Under the pieces are notes generated by a model. That model had not been told where the DNA came from and made no database searches. It worked only from the letters and a program-made list of their open reading frames with translations. From Hansfordia pulvinata (Eukaryota; Ascomycota; Sordariomycetes; Xylariales): 64,000 nt of DNA. Location of the stretch: the NCBI GenBank assembly GCA_006538405.1, contig BJKQ01000010.1:1364001-1428000 (forward strand). The letters are read 5' to 3'. Shown piece after piece: positions 1 to 11,271 of this stretch (its first letter is position 1; the number at the start of each line of letters is the position of its first letter). A program made the position numbers and the translations under genes.

Positions 1-2168
1 CATTCCAAGGTGAAAGGACCTTCTCCTGATAGCTTGACGTCGACCTTGACAGGCTCGTAGAGACAAGCCTCGATGCGTTGAAGATGCTGGAATTGCGCGC
101 TCGCCGGTGGTTTGACGTTCTGCTCCAAAAGGAAATCGCTGGTCAAAGGCAAGGGAACGTTCCTGTAGATGGCATCCTCTACTCTTCTGAACTTGTACTC
201 GTGAAGACCAGCGCTGCGAGGCAGGAGCTCGATCTGCTGGCGGTGCCCAGGCATATCAACGTATTCCATGCGAGGACGGTTGTCCGGGGGCTCAACCGAG
301 TAGTGAACTCTGAAGGGAGGCGTACCGACCACGTCCAAGTTGACACGCAATCCGATGGAGCTGCCAGCACATTTGTCGGGGATCTCTTCGGATGAAATGG
401 TCACCCGAGGTTCGAGCGGGTTGAGCAGGAGACAGGAAGACGGCTCCTCTATTTCGCCTTCGCACGACTCGCTGGATATGGTTCGCAGGGTGTACAGACC
501 GGGAGCGGAGATGGATGGCTGTTCGTCTGCGTGTTTGGCGTTGAAAAAGCCCTGTTGGACAACATCTCCATGATCGCCGTTCTTGTTAAGAGTCTCGATA
601 GGAGAGAATTGCCAGGTAACCTGGTAAGGCAGGCTGTTGGAGGCGCGAGCTGAGCGCCCAATCTTGACGGGCAGTAAAGCGGACTTGCCTCGAGCAACCT
701 TGAGAGGGCTTTGGAGGTCACAGCCCCGGAGATTGGCTCGCGGGCGTTCTCGAACCTCGAAATTTTGAAATAGTTGTTTCGTCTTTGGCTTCTCCATCTC
801 GTCAGCCAGAGTGTAGTTGACTATGTTGCCAAACACGTCATGGACCTCGCCGATAGAGTACTGCCATTCGCCTGAAGTAGTCATGGACTCGTTCAAGCTC
901 ACGTCAACCTTTTGAGCGCTTGCCCAGGAAAAATTCTCATCGTCAGGATGAATGGCCGCCGAGCCGCGAGATGCGCCAGCAAGCGGTGAAGAGAAACCTT
1001 CAGGCTGCAGACTCTGATAGTGGAAGCTGTGGTCTTGGCCGTTGATGGTGCGGCTGTAGATGATCTTGAGGGGCGGGGTTCCGTAGACCTGCAGGGACAG
1101 GTCTGACAGCTCGCCGACACACCTTGAGGACGACTCGGCAGTGCGTACGTGAGCCCGTGGGCAAGGAACAACAAAAGTAGGGTAGGTCAGGCGGTGGACC
1201 TCAAGCTTGTATTCGTCAAGCACACGATACAGCTGATACACGCCAGGCTTCTTCACGGGGACCTCGTACTTGTAAGCGCCTTCTTCACCATCGTCGCAGC
1301 AGGTCTTAGCCTTCTTGGTGATGTCGCGGATCTGGGAGCGGCTTAGGCGGATGTGTTCGGGGACGTTGGTCTCAAGATCGAGACGGACGAGCTCGACCTC
1401 GACAGGAACAGTGGAGTTGAAGTAGATGGGGATGTTGACGACGCTTCGAGAGTCACCTAGGCAGTAGGGCTGCCTGTCGGGGTTGAGCAAAGCGGAGCCT
1501 TCGGGCAGAATGTTGATGATCTGCTTGCCGGAGATGAGAGAGCGATTATGCAGCAAAGTCGAAGCCTTAACGTTGTGCTCCGAAATAGCCAGCTCGCCGC
1601 GGTCGTACACCAGCTTGAACAGGGCCACAGCCGCGGAGCTCCAGGGCATGGGTATGTTGAACATGAGCAGCCAGTTGACCATGAAGTGTAGGAAAAAGAG
1701 GGTGACCACTGTCGGAGAGGATAGCTCCAACCAGGGGATGCGCAGCGAGGGGAGGGAGAAGAAAAAGACGAAGTCTATGCAAATCCATTTGGTGAAATAC
1801 CAGAAGGAGCTGGCGCTACCCTCAATGATCTGAACATAGTCAAAGAGCCGCCAGGCCCAGAGGAAAAACCAGACGGCGAAGGCATAGAAACGCTGCTGAG
1901 GCGCGTCGATGAGGGTGGTCGGGATGAGGGGCTGGGCGGGCTGAGCGCGAGCGTTGATGTTCTCGGGGGCTTGGGGCAGAGAAGATCTGGAGCGGGATTT
2001 AGAGGCGGTCGAGTCGCGGCCCCCAATGGAGGAGGCAGCGCTCCTGTTGAGGCTGGGCGAAGGCGATGGTGAGGGGGATGGGAGTTTGCCTCTGTTGCGC
2101 AGCGAGGGGGCGGCGGTGCCCGGGGTCTGGGGGAAGCCGCCAGACCGCACACGCGGGGTGCCGTCCAT
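1..2168 (-). CDS. POM152: Nucleoporin POM152 (N-terminal part, gene continues past the left edge)
   Basis: An uninterrupted minus-strand reading frame of 722 codons starts at the ATG at 2166-2168 and is still open at base 1. The family is an integral membrane nucleoporin that anchors the nuclear pore in the pore membrane. The N-terminus is a Ser/Pro-rich cytosolic segment (about residues 1-85). Hydrophobic segments follow at about 95-175, including FVFFFSLPSLRIPWLEL and VVTLFFLHFMVNWLLMFNIP, then a long lumenal region with recurrent Ig-like strands such as GTPPLKIIYSR, GTPPFRVHYSVE and GEGPFTLE. Family members are about 1,250-1,300 residues, so roughly 55-60% is present. No intron is seen in this part. 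The gene is divergent from the UCH gene, with 1.5 kb between the two starts. The identification rests on remembered family features and is fairly secure. Confidence 0.9.
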   Translation of the reverse strand, partial: MDGTPRVRSGGFPQTPGTAAPSLRNRGKLPSPSPSPSPSLNRSAASSIGGRDSTASKSRSRSSLPQAPENINARAQPAQPLIPTTLIDAPQQRFYAFAVWFFLWAWRLFDYVQIIEGSASSFWYFTKWICIDFVFFFSLPSLRIPWLELSSPTVVTLFFLHFMVNWLLMFNIPMPWSSAAVALFKLVYDRGELAISEHNVKASTLLHNRSLISGKQIINILPEGSALLNPDRQPYCLGDSRSVVNIPIYFNSTVPVEVELVRLDLETNVPEHIRLSRSQIRDITKKAKTCCDDGEEGAYKYEVPVKKPGVYQLYRVLDEYKLEVHRLTYPTFVVPCPRAHVRTAESSSRCVGELSDLSLQVYGTPPLKIIYSRTINGQDHSFHYQSLQPEGFSSPLAGASRGSAAIHPDDENFSWASAQKVDVSLNESMTTSGEWQYSIGEVHDVFGNIVNYTLADEMEKPKTKQLFQNFEVRERPRANLRGCDLQSPLKVARGKSALLPVKIGRSARASNSLPYQVTWQFSPIETLNKNGDHGDVVQQGFFNAKHADEQPSISAPGLYTLRTISSESCEGEIEEPSSCLLLNPLEPRVTISSEEIPDKCAGSSIGLRVNLDVVGTPPFRVHYSVEPPDNRPRMEYVDMPGHRQQIELLPRSAGLHEYKFRRVEDAIYRNVPLPLTSDFLLEQNVKPPASAQFQHLQRIEACLYEPVKVDVKLSGEGPFTLE

Positions 2169-3667
2169 TATAACATTCGACGGAAGCAGGTGTTCAGCAT
2201 GGGCGTCGCGTTGCAGTCGGGGTGAGCGTTCGAGGCGGCGGTGGCGCGTCTTTGGCTGTGTCGATGCGTGAGGCGTCAGCCGTGAGCCGCGATTCTCGTG
2301 AAGCAGCTGCCGCGGGTGGCGTTGAAAGTCGAAGTGGCCGAGCGAGATATCTTCAAGCGACCGGATGCAAGTAGGAGATATGGACGGACTCCTCCGGGCC
2401 TGGTTGCGTGACGCACGGTGATGAAGGGCGGGTGGTGGTTTGCCGGAAGGTCGCCGTGTTCTGGTTGGCGATGTTGGTCCGACAGGAAGTAAACAGTCGG
2501 CGTGGAGGAGGCTCCACGAAATTTTAGCTGGCAGAGCGCCTGCCCTGCATGAAGCAAGGCAAGGTACAAGTGGACCGTAGTGGCTTCCACTCCTCCGATG
2601 CAAACACGCTTTCGGATGCGGAAGGCGCGTCGTAGGGTAAATTGGGTTGCCGACGCGGGCGGGTAGGTAGTTCAGTACATGCTTACGTCTCCCGCCGTGG
2701 CCGTTTCTTGGCCTGCTGCCAAGTATATCTACTTACTCGCAGTGACGCTTTGGTACCTTCTTGCTCCGGATACCTGTCGTAGTGAAGGTGTGGGCTCGTA
2801 CCTAGAGCTGTTTCCGTATGTAGGTAGGCACGAGGTACGTACCTGCAAGAAGGTATCCACATCTTGATCCGTTGATTGGGTGCCGCCTCACTGCAAGCGA
2901 TGCAATGTATCTCGTATGCCTCTCACCACTGCACGTATACCTTGAGCCTATCTGTGTCGGTTTACCTGAATAACTTCTTCCTCCTTCATCTGCGCCCAAG
3001 CCTTCCGCGCACGCGTCATATCTCCAAGTGCTTTTAGATGTCAGGTCTACCGCGTCGATACTATGATCATGATCATATCCGTCAGGAAATAATCTCGACC
3101 GCAGTCGGGGACAAAGCCCTTCGTATGCCTGTGGTCATCCTTTGAAGGGGCCACAGACCAGCTTACACCTGGTCGATCGGCATAAACGGCTTCACAAAGA
3201 TGGGATGCAGAGGCAGACACCACAAATTGCATCCATTCCACTCTCCCCAACCGAACTCACGACAATCCCTGGTGACATTACCTTTTCTTCTATTCTACCC
3301 TGTCAGCCCAGTTGGGACCGCGCTGGAAGGAATCGGGGCTAACGCGCCGTAAATGCCACGCAGCCGCCTTCTCGCCATCCGTCCTTCGTCACCCACTTCA
3401 GCTTGAACAGCTCATCTCGTGAGAATATCGCATCATCTCTGGATAAATTGACTGGAAACAGAGAGCCTTCATTTGCAAGGCAGGATACCGAGATCCCGCC
3501 AGTGTCAGGTTCTCTTGCTGTTTGGCACTCTGGAGCTGGACTTGCCTACCGCATTCACAAGCTTCGACAAGGGCATCCATCTCGTCAGGGCTCGTTCAGC
3601 GTACCTTCGCCTGAGCGTCCTGCCCTATCTGGTCTCTTCTCCTTGTTCCTATTCTCCCACGACCAAG
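2169..3667. other. Intergenic region between divergent POM152 and UCH genes
   Basis: This 1.5-kb stretch should hold the promoters and 5' leaders of both flanking genes. Short open frames occur on both strands, but none shows conserved domains or codon bias. TACCTAGG/GTAGGTAG-type tetramer repeats lie around 2805-2850. No RNA gene is seen. Confidence 0.6.
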
Positions 3668-5430
3668 ATGACCGAGGCCGGCTCTCAACTTGACACGAGG
3701 CCACCGCCCACGCCACCAATGGACGACTTCCCAGCGCCCCGTCGCTCCGCCAGAGCCAGACGGCCCATTCAGAAGCTCGAGACTGAAGGTTCCAAAGAGC
3801 CTCCAAGCGCCTCTATCCGCAAGACGACTGTTAATTCCACAGCTGCCTCTGGAAACAGCGGGCGCCCTAAGCGCAAAGCCGCCGCAAATGCCGAAGACTC
3901 GATGATCGCTGATGATGATGCCAGCTTGTGCGTAGCAGAGATACTGAAAACCCTGTCGCCAGACGAACGTAAGGAGTACGATGGATGGGTTGAACTCGAG
4001 TCCGACCCGGTAAGCTATCATCTTCGCCCTGGTCCCGGCCTCTCGTCGCAGACATCAATTACTTATGCGGTCTCAGGCTATCTTTGACGCCATGCTACAA
4101 GAGATGGGAACAAGCGGGTTCAAGGTTCAGGAGGTATTTAGCCTGGACAGCTCTATGTTGGAGATGATACCGTAAGTCAACAGCCACTCGCCATGAAGAA
4201 CGAACTGTCACTAAAGACAAAAGCCAACCTGTCCACGGGCTCATCTTCTTGTCTGAGTATCAAGACACCGGCGGTAACAATGATGGACGTCGCCCGTGCC
4301 CAGACGAACTTTGGTTTGGTAATCAGGTGTGTGTCTTCCACCTGAATCTCAAAGAGAACCCGACCTGACAACGAAGAAGACTGTTGACAACGCTTGTGCC
4401 ACGGTCGCGGTGATGAACATAATCATGAACGCGAAAGACACGGTTCTTGGCCCAGACCTTCTGAAGTTCAAGGACGCCACAAAGACTCTACTACCACCCC
4501 ACCGGGGCCATTTACTGGACCGCAATAGCTTCATTCGCGGAGTCCATAATACCGTGGCTCGGTTCGTGCCCCTCATCCTATTACATTGTCCTCCACCGAC
4601 ACTGACAGTTTGAAGACGTATCGACCTCGTTGATCAGGATCTACTTCTGGACAATCAATTCGAATCTTTCGAAGAGCTCAAGGAAGCATTGTCCCGTAAA
4701 AGAGGCTCGAAGAGGTCCCCGAAGAATAAGAGAACAAAAATAGACAACGACACAGCCTACCACTACACGGCCTACGTCGCAGTCAACGGCAAGGTCTGGG
4801 AGCTCGACGGTCTCCAGACGCAACCGAGGTATCTTGGTAAGCTGCCGGAGCTCTTGCACTACTCATCTTTGCGGCCTTCGTATCTTGCTAGCTAATATTC
4901 TCAATTCCACAACAGGCATTTGCGACGACAAAAGCGACTGGCTCAGCACGGCCAGCGAGGCTATCACGGAACGCATGGAGCGAGGAGGCATAGGCCTTTC
5001 GTACAACCTCGTGGCCGTATCGCAGTCGCCACTTGCAGTCCTCCCGCCCCCGACCACCGCCGCCGACCTAGCTTGCAGAGAAGCGCTTCATCAGAAATTC
5101 CACACCGATCCAGCGTGGTCTCTCACATCCCCTGTGACAGCGACAGCCCCTCTTTCGGCTTCTCCTCCTTCGGCTTTCATCGCGAGGATCTCGGCGCCGG
5201 ATTTCGGGGTCGATCAGGGCTTGGAGCTGTGGCACGAGCTCGGGGTAGCGGAAGGGACGCGGGAGGAGTCTGAGTTTAAGTATGAGCAGGAGGTCGTTCA
5301 GCGGCATGAGGCGCTGGAGGCGCTGCACGCCCGCAGTCGTGATTTCACCCCGGCGATTCATGCGTGGGTCAGCATCTTGGCGGCCAAAGGCGTCCTGCGT
5401 GACATGATTGCTGGCAGTGACCGAGCCTGA
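3668..5430 (+). CDS. Ubiquitin C-terminal hydrolase, UCH37/UCHL5 type (peptidase C12)
   Basis: Six exons fit one frame: 3668-4009, 4077-4171, 4224-4326, 4380-4561, 4616-4836 and 4916-5430, giving 485 residues. All introns are GT-AG and 52-79 nt long. Residues 1-100 are a basic, Ser/Pro-rich tail. The UCH fold follows, with the oxyanion Gln180 and nucleophile Cys186 in NQTVDNACATVA, His290 in YHYTAYV and Asp305 in ELDGL. These complete the catalytic set. The enzyme removes ubiquitin from adducts. The C-terminal helix region (FTPAIHAWVSILAAKGVLRDMI) resembles the extension by which UCH37-type enzymes bind the proteasomal receptor Rpn13; S. pombe Uch2 is the model. Fungal homologues of BAP1/UCHL5 cannot be separated further by eye. 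The start is the ATG that follows a pyrimidine-rich leader; an upstream in-frame ATG at 3473 would add 65 atypical residues. Confidence 0.9.
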
Positions 5431-6227
5431 TCTGGCTATGCTTAGACCGCTCAAGCAGAGTGCCACAGGCTTGGAGGGATAGAAGAAAGCTAGGAGAGAG
5501 AAATAAAGACCCCTGGCCGCATTCAATCGTCTAGTCATGCTCTTGAGAGTCGCCCGCCTGGTGTGGCCACTGGTGACTTCTACCTCTGAGGATCAATGGC
5601 GACAACCTGCGCTAGCTTTTCCATCCGTGAAAACACCAAAACGAGCGGACTCGGTAATGACATTGTCCGGAGGGGGGATTTATTGCTCGCCGTGTGTGCT
5701 GGCATTACGACCCATTCGTGCAAAGCTTGGTAACGTGTTTTCGTGGATCAGCCGGAAGGGCGAAGTAACAGCTACATATAACGTCTGCCATAAACGGCCC
5801 ATCTTCCGTTCTGTTGTTTGTCTCCTACCGCACCATAATCTCGGACCTCAACCTCCAGAGCCTTCAAGACGGTTCCAGGAAACGAAACAGCCATGAGTCG
5901 TTGTAGCGGGGCCTCATTTGTCCTAAGCATTTATCAGGTGGTAAACATTTCTATGCACCCTGATCCGGGATAATGAGGTTTCGTGTGTTCTTGCTTGTCG
6001 CGAACCCGTGTCCCTCGTCTCTTTGTTCTCTCGCTATGTCGTTCTGATAAGCCGTCTCCCCCGCCTCTCCGATTTGCCGCGTCTCTGGAATTCCGCTGTT
6101 TCTAGGTCTTGGTTTTCTAGAACGCCATCTTCAATCAAGTGATCTTGTACGGGCATGTTGAAGCCCTGCCTCGAGACCGCACGCGTAATCATAACGCGAG
6201 GTTGTCGACCTTCGACGGAGCTGAGCT
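5431..6227. other. Intergenic region between convergent genes (3' regions)
   Basis: This is the shared 3' flank of the UCH gene (+) and the phosphatidylserine synthase gene (-). I see no gene, repeat or RNA; the short frames have no recognisable content. Confidence 0.6.
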
Positions 6228-7124
6228 CTACGGCTTCGGGACCTTCATGGTCTTGCTGCACATGAGACAGCCGTGGATGACAAAGACAATGGCGATGGGG
6301 TGGAACTCGAGCATGGGGTGGCCGAAAAGCTGCAGCGAGCCCCCAGGCAAGTTGTCGAGCATACGACCCTCGTGTGCCAGCCAAGCCATGATGGCGTCGA
6401 GGCCGAGACTGGTGGGGATCGGCGTCCCCTCGAAATAGGCTGCCTTGCCGCTTGCGTCCTTGGGGATACCGCTGTTGGCGGCGCTGGCCGTTACGTTGAA
6501 GCGCGCAAGTCGAGTCAGACCGCAAAGGACGAATATGGTGAGGAGGACGGTGTCAAGCGGGGTACGCAAGCCCATGGTGAAAGCAACGGCAGCAGGGGCG
6601 AGGCCGAAGGAAATCTAGAGACAAACAAGCAGGTAAGCATCAGCAGTTCGGGACGAAACTATGGGCAAAGTAGTGCCAACGTACGAGATCAGCAAGCGAG
6701 TCCAGCTCCTGGCCCATCATGCTGCTCTTCTTGCGCCACCTGGCGACGCGACCGTCCATGAAGTCGAAGAATAGGCCGAAAGGTAGGAAGGCGAGGGCAA
6801 GATAGAGGTTGGACTTGTCGGCGGGGTCGCCGAGACAGTAGCGCAGAGAGGAAAAGACGGACATGACGCCGCAGAAGCCTAGGGAGAACCAGATCTAGTC
6901 AGCAAATAGTGCCATGTATGGACGCTTCGGAGGTCGGGTGTGAGATTGGCAAACTCACCGTTCATCTCGGTAATGTAATCGGCGAGGTGTAGAGCCTTGA
7001 GCATGGAAAAGTGGCCGACAGCGGGGGCTGCGAGCAGGTCTTTCTGCTTCTCTTGAGCAGCGGCCGCGACTGCTTGGGTTGGCGCATCCTTGGCCGCATT
7101 TCCGGCGGCGGTTCTCTTGGACAT
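6228..7124 (-). CDS. CHO1: CDP-diacylglycerol--serine O-phosphatidyltransferase (phosphatidylserine synthase)
   Basis: Three exons, 7124-6959, 6878-6685 and 6614-6228, join with consistent phases to 248 residues. The enzyme makes phosphatidylserine from CDP-diacylglycerol and serine in the ER and is the entry point to phospholipid synthesis. The CDP-alcohol phosphotransferase signature is complete: Asp97-Gly98, Ala101-Arg102, Gly111, Asp115 and Asp119 in [20 protein letters not shown] and the following residues. Hydrophobic membrane segments surround it ([32 protein letters not shown]). [13 protein letters not shown] and EGTPIP are typical of the PS synthase branch and argue against phosphatidylinositol synthase. 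The chosen start gives MSKRTAAGN; the frame stays open 48 codons further upstream, but that part looks like untranslated leader. The gene is convergent with the UCH gene. Confidence 0.93.
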
Positions 7125-8653
7125 GGTGTCGTGTAGTGGGTTGAAAGCGGTCAACAAGCGAAGTCGGGCTCCAGGCTGGTGCGGCTGCGACAGCGACGTG
7201 AGTCTGGGGCGTGATGCGTTCGAGCGGTAGACGTGTGAAGCGGCGGCAGCGCAAGAGGTGGCGTTCAAGCGCGGGTGTATATCAGAGGTGGAATCGGTGT
7301 GTGTGAGTCGGCAAGAAATGGAAGTGAGAAGGGGAGGGAAGCCAGCTCGTGGATGTTGGGTGCCCAGGTGGCGGTGGTGATGATGGTGGTGGTTGGTATC
7401 GATTGTCGTCAGTCTACCCGTACTGAGTTAACCGATTGGACCTTGGAAGGTGCAAGTACCGAGAGCCGGGTCCGCCGCACCAGAAAGCACTTGGGGTACA
7501 TGCTCGTACTGGAAAGCTGGGAAGTTGCGAGGGCTGGGGCGCTAACTTCCAAGTTGGGGCGGCCTCCATCCTGTTCGGGTTCAAACTGAGCTGGACGTGA
7601 CACTGATGCCGTCATCTCTGGGGTACAAGCCCACACGTACTCGTATGGACTTGGCGAGTGCTTTGCGGTGCTTTGCTTGGTTCTGCCCCAGCTTCTGCCC
7701 CACAGCCGCCTCGCTCCGTACGCACATGTCCATGAATGCATACATGATACAGAGCCACTGAGAGTACAGAAGACGAAAGATCCCTGGTTGAATGGGGGCG
7801 TGATCATACAGTACAGATTTCCAGGAGCTGTCACGTGTCGGCAGAAACTCCCGTCCCCGGCTGCCGGCCCATTCGCAAACTAGCAGCGCCGCCCATCTCC
7901 CTCCCCAGGGTCATCACCACACAAGTGGGTAAGTAGCTTGTTGTCGATACAATGTGATATCGTGAATAGTCTGTATATACAGTATGTTCGACATGGCTGT
8001 GATCGGTGGGCTCCGGACCGAGAAACGCGACGTGACGAGTCCATGCCTCAGCCGGTGTCTGCTCGCACCATAGAATATCCCTTTGGCTTGCTCCATGTCC
8101 TATCCCCAACTGCTGACACTTGCTTCCACCTCGGGGTTGCTCATTCATGGCTCACTACAGCCACAGACCTGTTCGCCTGTCTTCTAGGCGAGCGTGTGTG
8201 TATATCCTAGACACCCGGGCCGTTGGCCGCGTAAGCTATGCTCCACCAGCTCGTCTCCTAATTGATTATCCTGAAGTCTGCACCCATAGCAAAACTCCTG
8301 ACACCTTACACCAACTTTCTGGTGGGTGAAAGCATGTCCCGTTGAGTCCTTGAGTGAACGTGCCACTCAACACGCGCTTGGTGAGTCTCGTGGCCGCGGT
8401 GTGTGAATGAGATCAACACTGTGCAACCTTCCCTTTTTCAAGTTGAAGCCTGTTGATGGCTCGAACGCATTCGTGTCTTCGCTTCGTTCTCAACTCAATG
8501 TAGCTCTGGTTTGTTGCCCACAATTTGGGAAGGCAAGGAGATGCGGCCCATAGCCCGTGGTTTTTACCAGAGGCTGTACCAGACTATACGACTGCCAGAC
8601 AGAAAGGCAGAAGCGGGCCAGGATTGGTGTGGGTTGCCGCCTTACGCACATCT
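7125..8653. other. Intergenic region, no gene seen
   Basis: About 1.5 kb lies between the PS synthase start and the 3' end of the metalloprotease gene. It holds the PS synthase promoter and a metalloprotease 3' flank. A copy of the dispersed ACGTACTCGTA motif lies near 7635. Nothing else is recognisable. Confidence 0.55.
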
Positions 8654-11271
8654 CTACCGAGTGATGAGGACAGAGAACCCGTCGACCCAAGCCCCACAGG
8701 ATCCGGAGACACCACAAACAGTATAGCCTCGGGGTGGCAGAAGAGTGGAACTGAAGTTCTGTCAGCATGCGCCATGACAACGTTTTGGGGAAGAACTGCT
8801 TACGGTGAGCCGCCCTGTGCATTGCCGTAAAGAGGAGACTTGCGTCCCAGGCTGGTCAACACTTGAATGGCATCGAGCCAAGCTCCCGACCTTACAAAGA
8901 ATCCTGTGATGTATTCCCCTCGGCGCACATCTGTGGCCAGTCAGCTTCGGTCCCCGTCGCGGTCACTCATCGCGGGATACTCACCGATCTCGAAAGCGTC
9001 GCCACCTGGCTTGCCGCCACGCTTTCCAAAGAGTTGGCTGTCGCCATTATCGTAGACGAACTCCAAGCCATCGACCCCGAGACCATGATATGTCACAACC
9101 CGCGACAGAACCCTGTTCTGCTGCATTGCGCTTGTGAAGACAAACTCACAAGGCTTGCTGCCATCCATCTGGGAGTTCCCCACCTTGTTGCTTCGGAACG
9201 CGCTCTTGCCAAAGGACAGCCTAAGGGCTGAGTCCTTGGAGCAAAGACTATGGAAGTCATGGATATCCATGCTCCCACCTCCGTTTGTCTTGATGGAAAT
9301 CCTCAGTCTCGATTTCCGCTTGTTCTCCGGCAGGCGACTCCTCAGCTCGGACTCCTTGAGACAAACGTTACGTTGGAGTTGTCCGTTCTCAACGGGATAC
9401 TCGATCCATGCTCGGCAAATATCTTCACCCTCGGGGAAGAGCTCGATGAAAGACAAGCCGCTCGGCGCAGTCACCTGAACCTGTCCATTTTCCACCGGCC
9501 AGGCTTGCACGCTCTCGTCTGGGGGCAGAAGAGGGTCGTTGGGCAATCGAAAGCAAGGATGGCTCCGGAAACGAAGGCAGTCCAGGCGGTGCCAGGTACA
9601 TTCTTCCGCCTGCGTCACAAGACCGCCCTGAGACTTGGTTCTCGAGCAGTAGGCTTCGCGCGCCAGGAATGTGCGGTTCAATCGCACGTAGTCACGCAGC
9701 ATCACGCCATTCTCTTGGTGCGGGCATCCGAAGAGATGACCCGTCTCGTGCATGTGGGCGCCAATGCCGATATTGGCAGCTTCCCACGAACTCCCAGACT
9801 CGTTGCAGTCGTTTGCGACAAATCTGGTATCGGTTGGAGTGCAGTCGCTGAATGCGGGCACAACTTCTTCGAACGTTGAAGGGTAGCTTTGCAGCGCGTG
9901 AGACCCGAAAATCGCCAATTGCAGGTCACCAGCGTTCCCTCCGAGCGCTGCATGACCGACAACCGTTTTGGTAGCCAGGTCCCAGTGCGAGTCCATCAAC
10001 ATGAGTGAGACGTAAAGCTTTTGCCCCGGCAACGGTTTGAAATAGCTCTTCACGGCATCTGCAGCAATCTGGTACAGCTCGCCGCCCTTGGTGGCCTTGG
10101 GATTCTGCTGAGCACGGTTGATGTCGCGAATTTCAGCGAGAGTCTTGTCGGAGCGGATGACATGAACGCGGGCCTCCGAACGCAGAGTCCCGGTCTGTCT
10201 GTCGCGCTGATTGCAGGTACCTGTCGTCCATTCCTCTTCGAATCGAAACACGCGCCGACCGAGCTTGTTTCTCCACATCTGTTCGGCAGTGAATGCCTGC
10301 CAGAGATAGGTCGCCATCCGGAACTTCCTGATCGCAATGTCTAGCCCATTTCCTTCTCTCTCCACCCTTGCCGGCACAGCGTCGAAGGTGCCGGGGGAGT
10401 CCTTGGCGAGCAGGATGGCCAGCTGCAACGGCGGCGCATTGGTGGGCGGAACCATGTGAAGTGTAATGTAGGACGAGTGGATCGGATTTGAGGTGCCGCT
10501 GTTGGCAAGCTGCGGGCTCGAGAAGTCGAATCGCAGACGGTTTGCGCCGGGGGTCAGGTACACCAGGGCTTTGAAGTGCGACTCGCAGACCGGCCATGAC
10601 GTCTGCGGGAACCCATCGTCCAGCCTTGCCACCGTGAGCAGGCCTTCAAGAGATGGTTGCGATGAGTCGCCAATTGTGCCGTTGACTAGCAATACTTTTT
10701 GAGACACCTGTGAGTGGGCACATTAGCATGGGAATCTGTCAAGCCCGTCAAGTCTGAGACCCTGTGGTTCAGGAACCACACCCGCTTCGTTTCGTGCATA
10801 TGCAAGTGCAGACTGTGGTCGTGGAGCCCGCCAAGTGACAATTGCAATGAATGGCGAGGCCAGCATCATAGGTAGAGGGCGTGCGCTTTGACATACCCAT
10901 GTGTTTTCGTTCAGATTGGCGAGTCGGGGAGCATACTGCGAGACAGGCAGCGAAGGCTTGCCGCTGGCAGGGGGAGAGCCTAGACCTGTCATGCCGGAGA
11001 CACTATACCGGCTGGACGAGGCGGAGTGCATGGGAGGCCGCGGAGGCACAGGGGGCACATAGGAGGCGTCCTTGGGCTGCTGCATGGCTTGCAGATGGAG
11101 GGCTGGGTCCGATTGGGCAGTCAGAGATGGCGGCGTCACAGAGCCGTTGGTGGGAGTCGTGTCATGGCTGTGAAGGTCGCTGTTGCTGGACGTGTCGGTC
11201 GAGCGCGTGGTGCGGAAGCTGGCGCGCGACTTCCTCCTTAGCTCCTTGAAGTTCAGGAAAGCTGGCGCCAT
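8654..11271 (-). CDS. Fungal zinc metalloprotease (YIL108W type) with C-terminal jacalin-like lectin domain
   Basis: Four exons, 11271-10897, 10707-8985, 8930-8804 and 8750-8654, give 773 residues in a continuous frame. Residues 1-125 are low-complexity and Pro/Ser-rich (MAPAFLNFKELRRKSRASF). The metalloprotease core follows. Its zinc site HETGHLFGCPH places ligands at about His445, His449 and His455 with catalytic Glu446 (HExxHxxGxxH). The tail, about residues 590-773, has the jacalin-like beta-prism pattern: GLEFVYDNGDSQLFGKRGG, GEYITGFFVRSGAWLDAIQ and a terminal GVSGSCGAWVDGFSVLI. The last two introns (54 and 53 nt) were placed from this homology; the final acceptor could shift by a few bases. 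The family is conserved across fungi (yeast YIL108W) and its substrate is unknown. No signal peptide is visible, so it is probably cytosolic; carbohydrate binding by the tail is inferred from family only. Confidence 0.88.
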
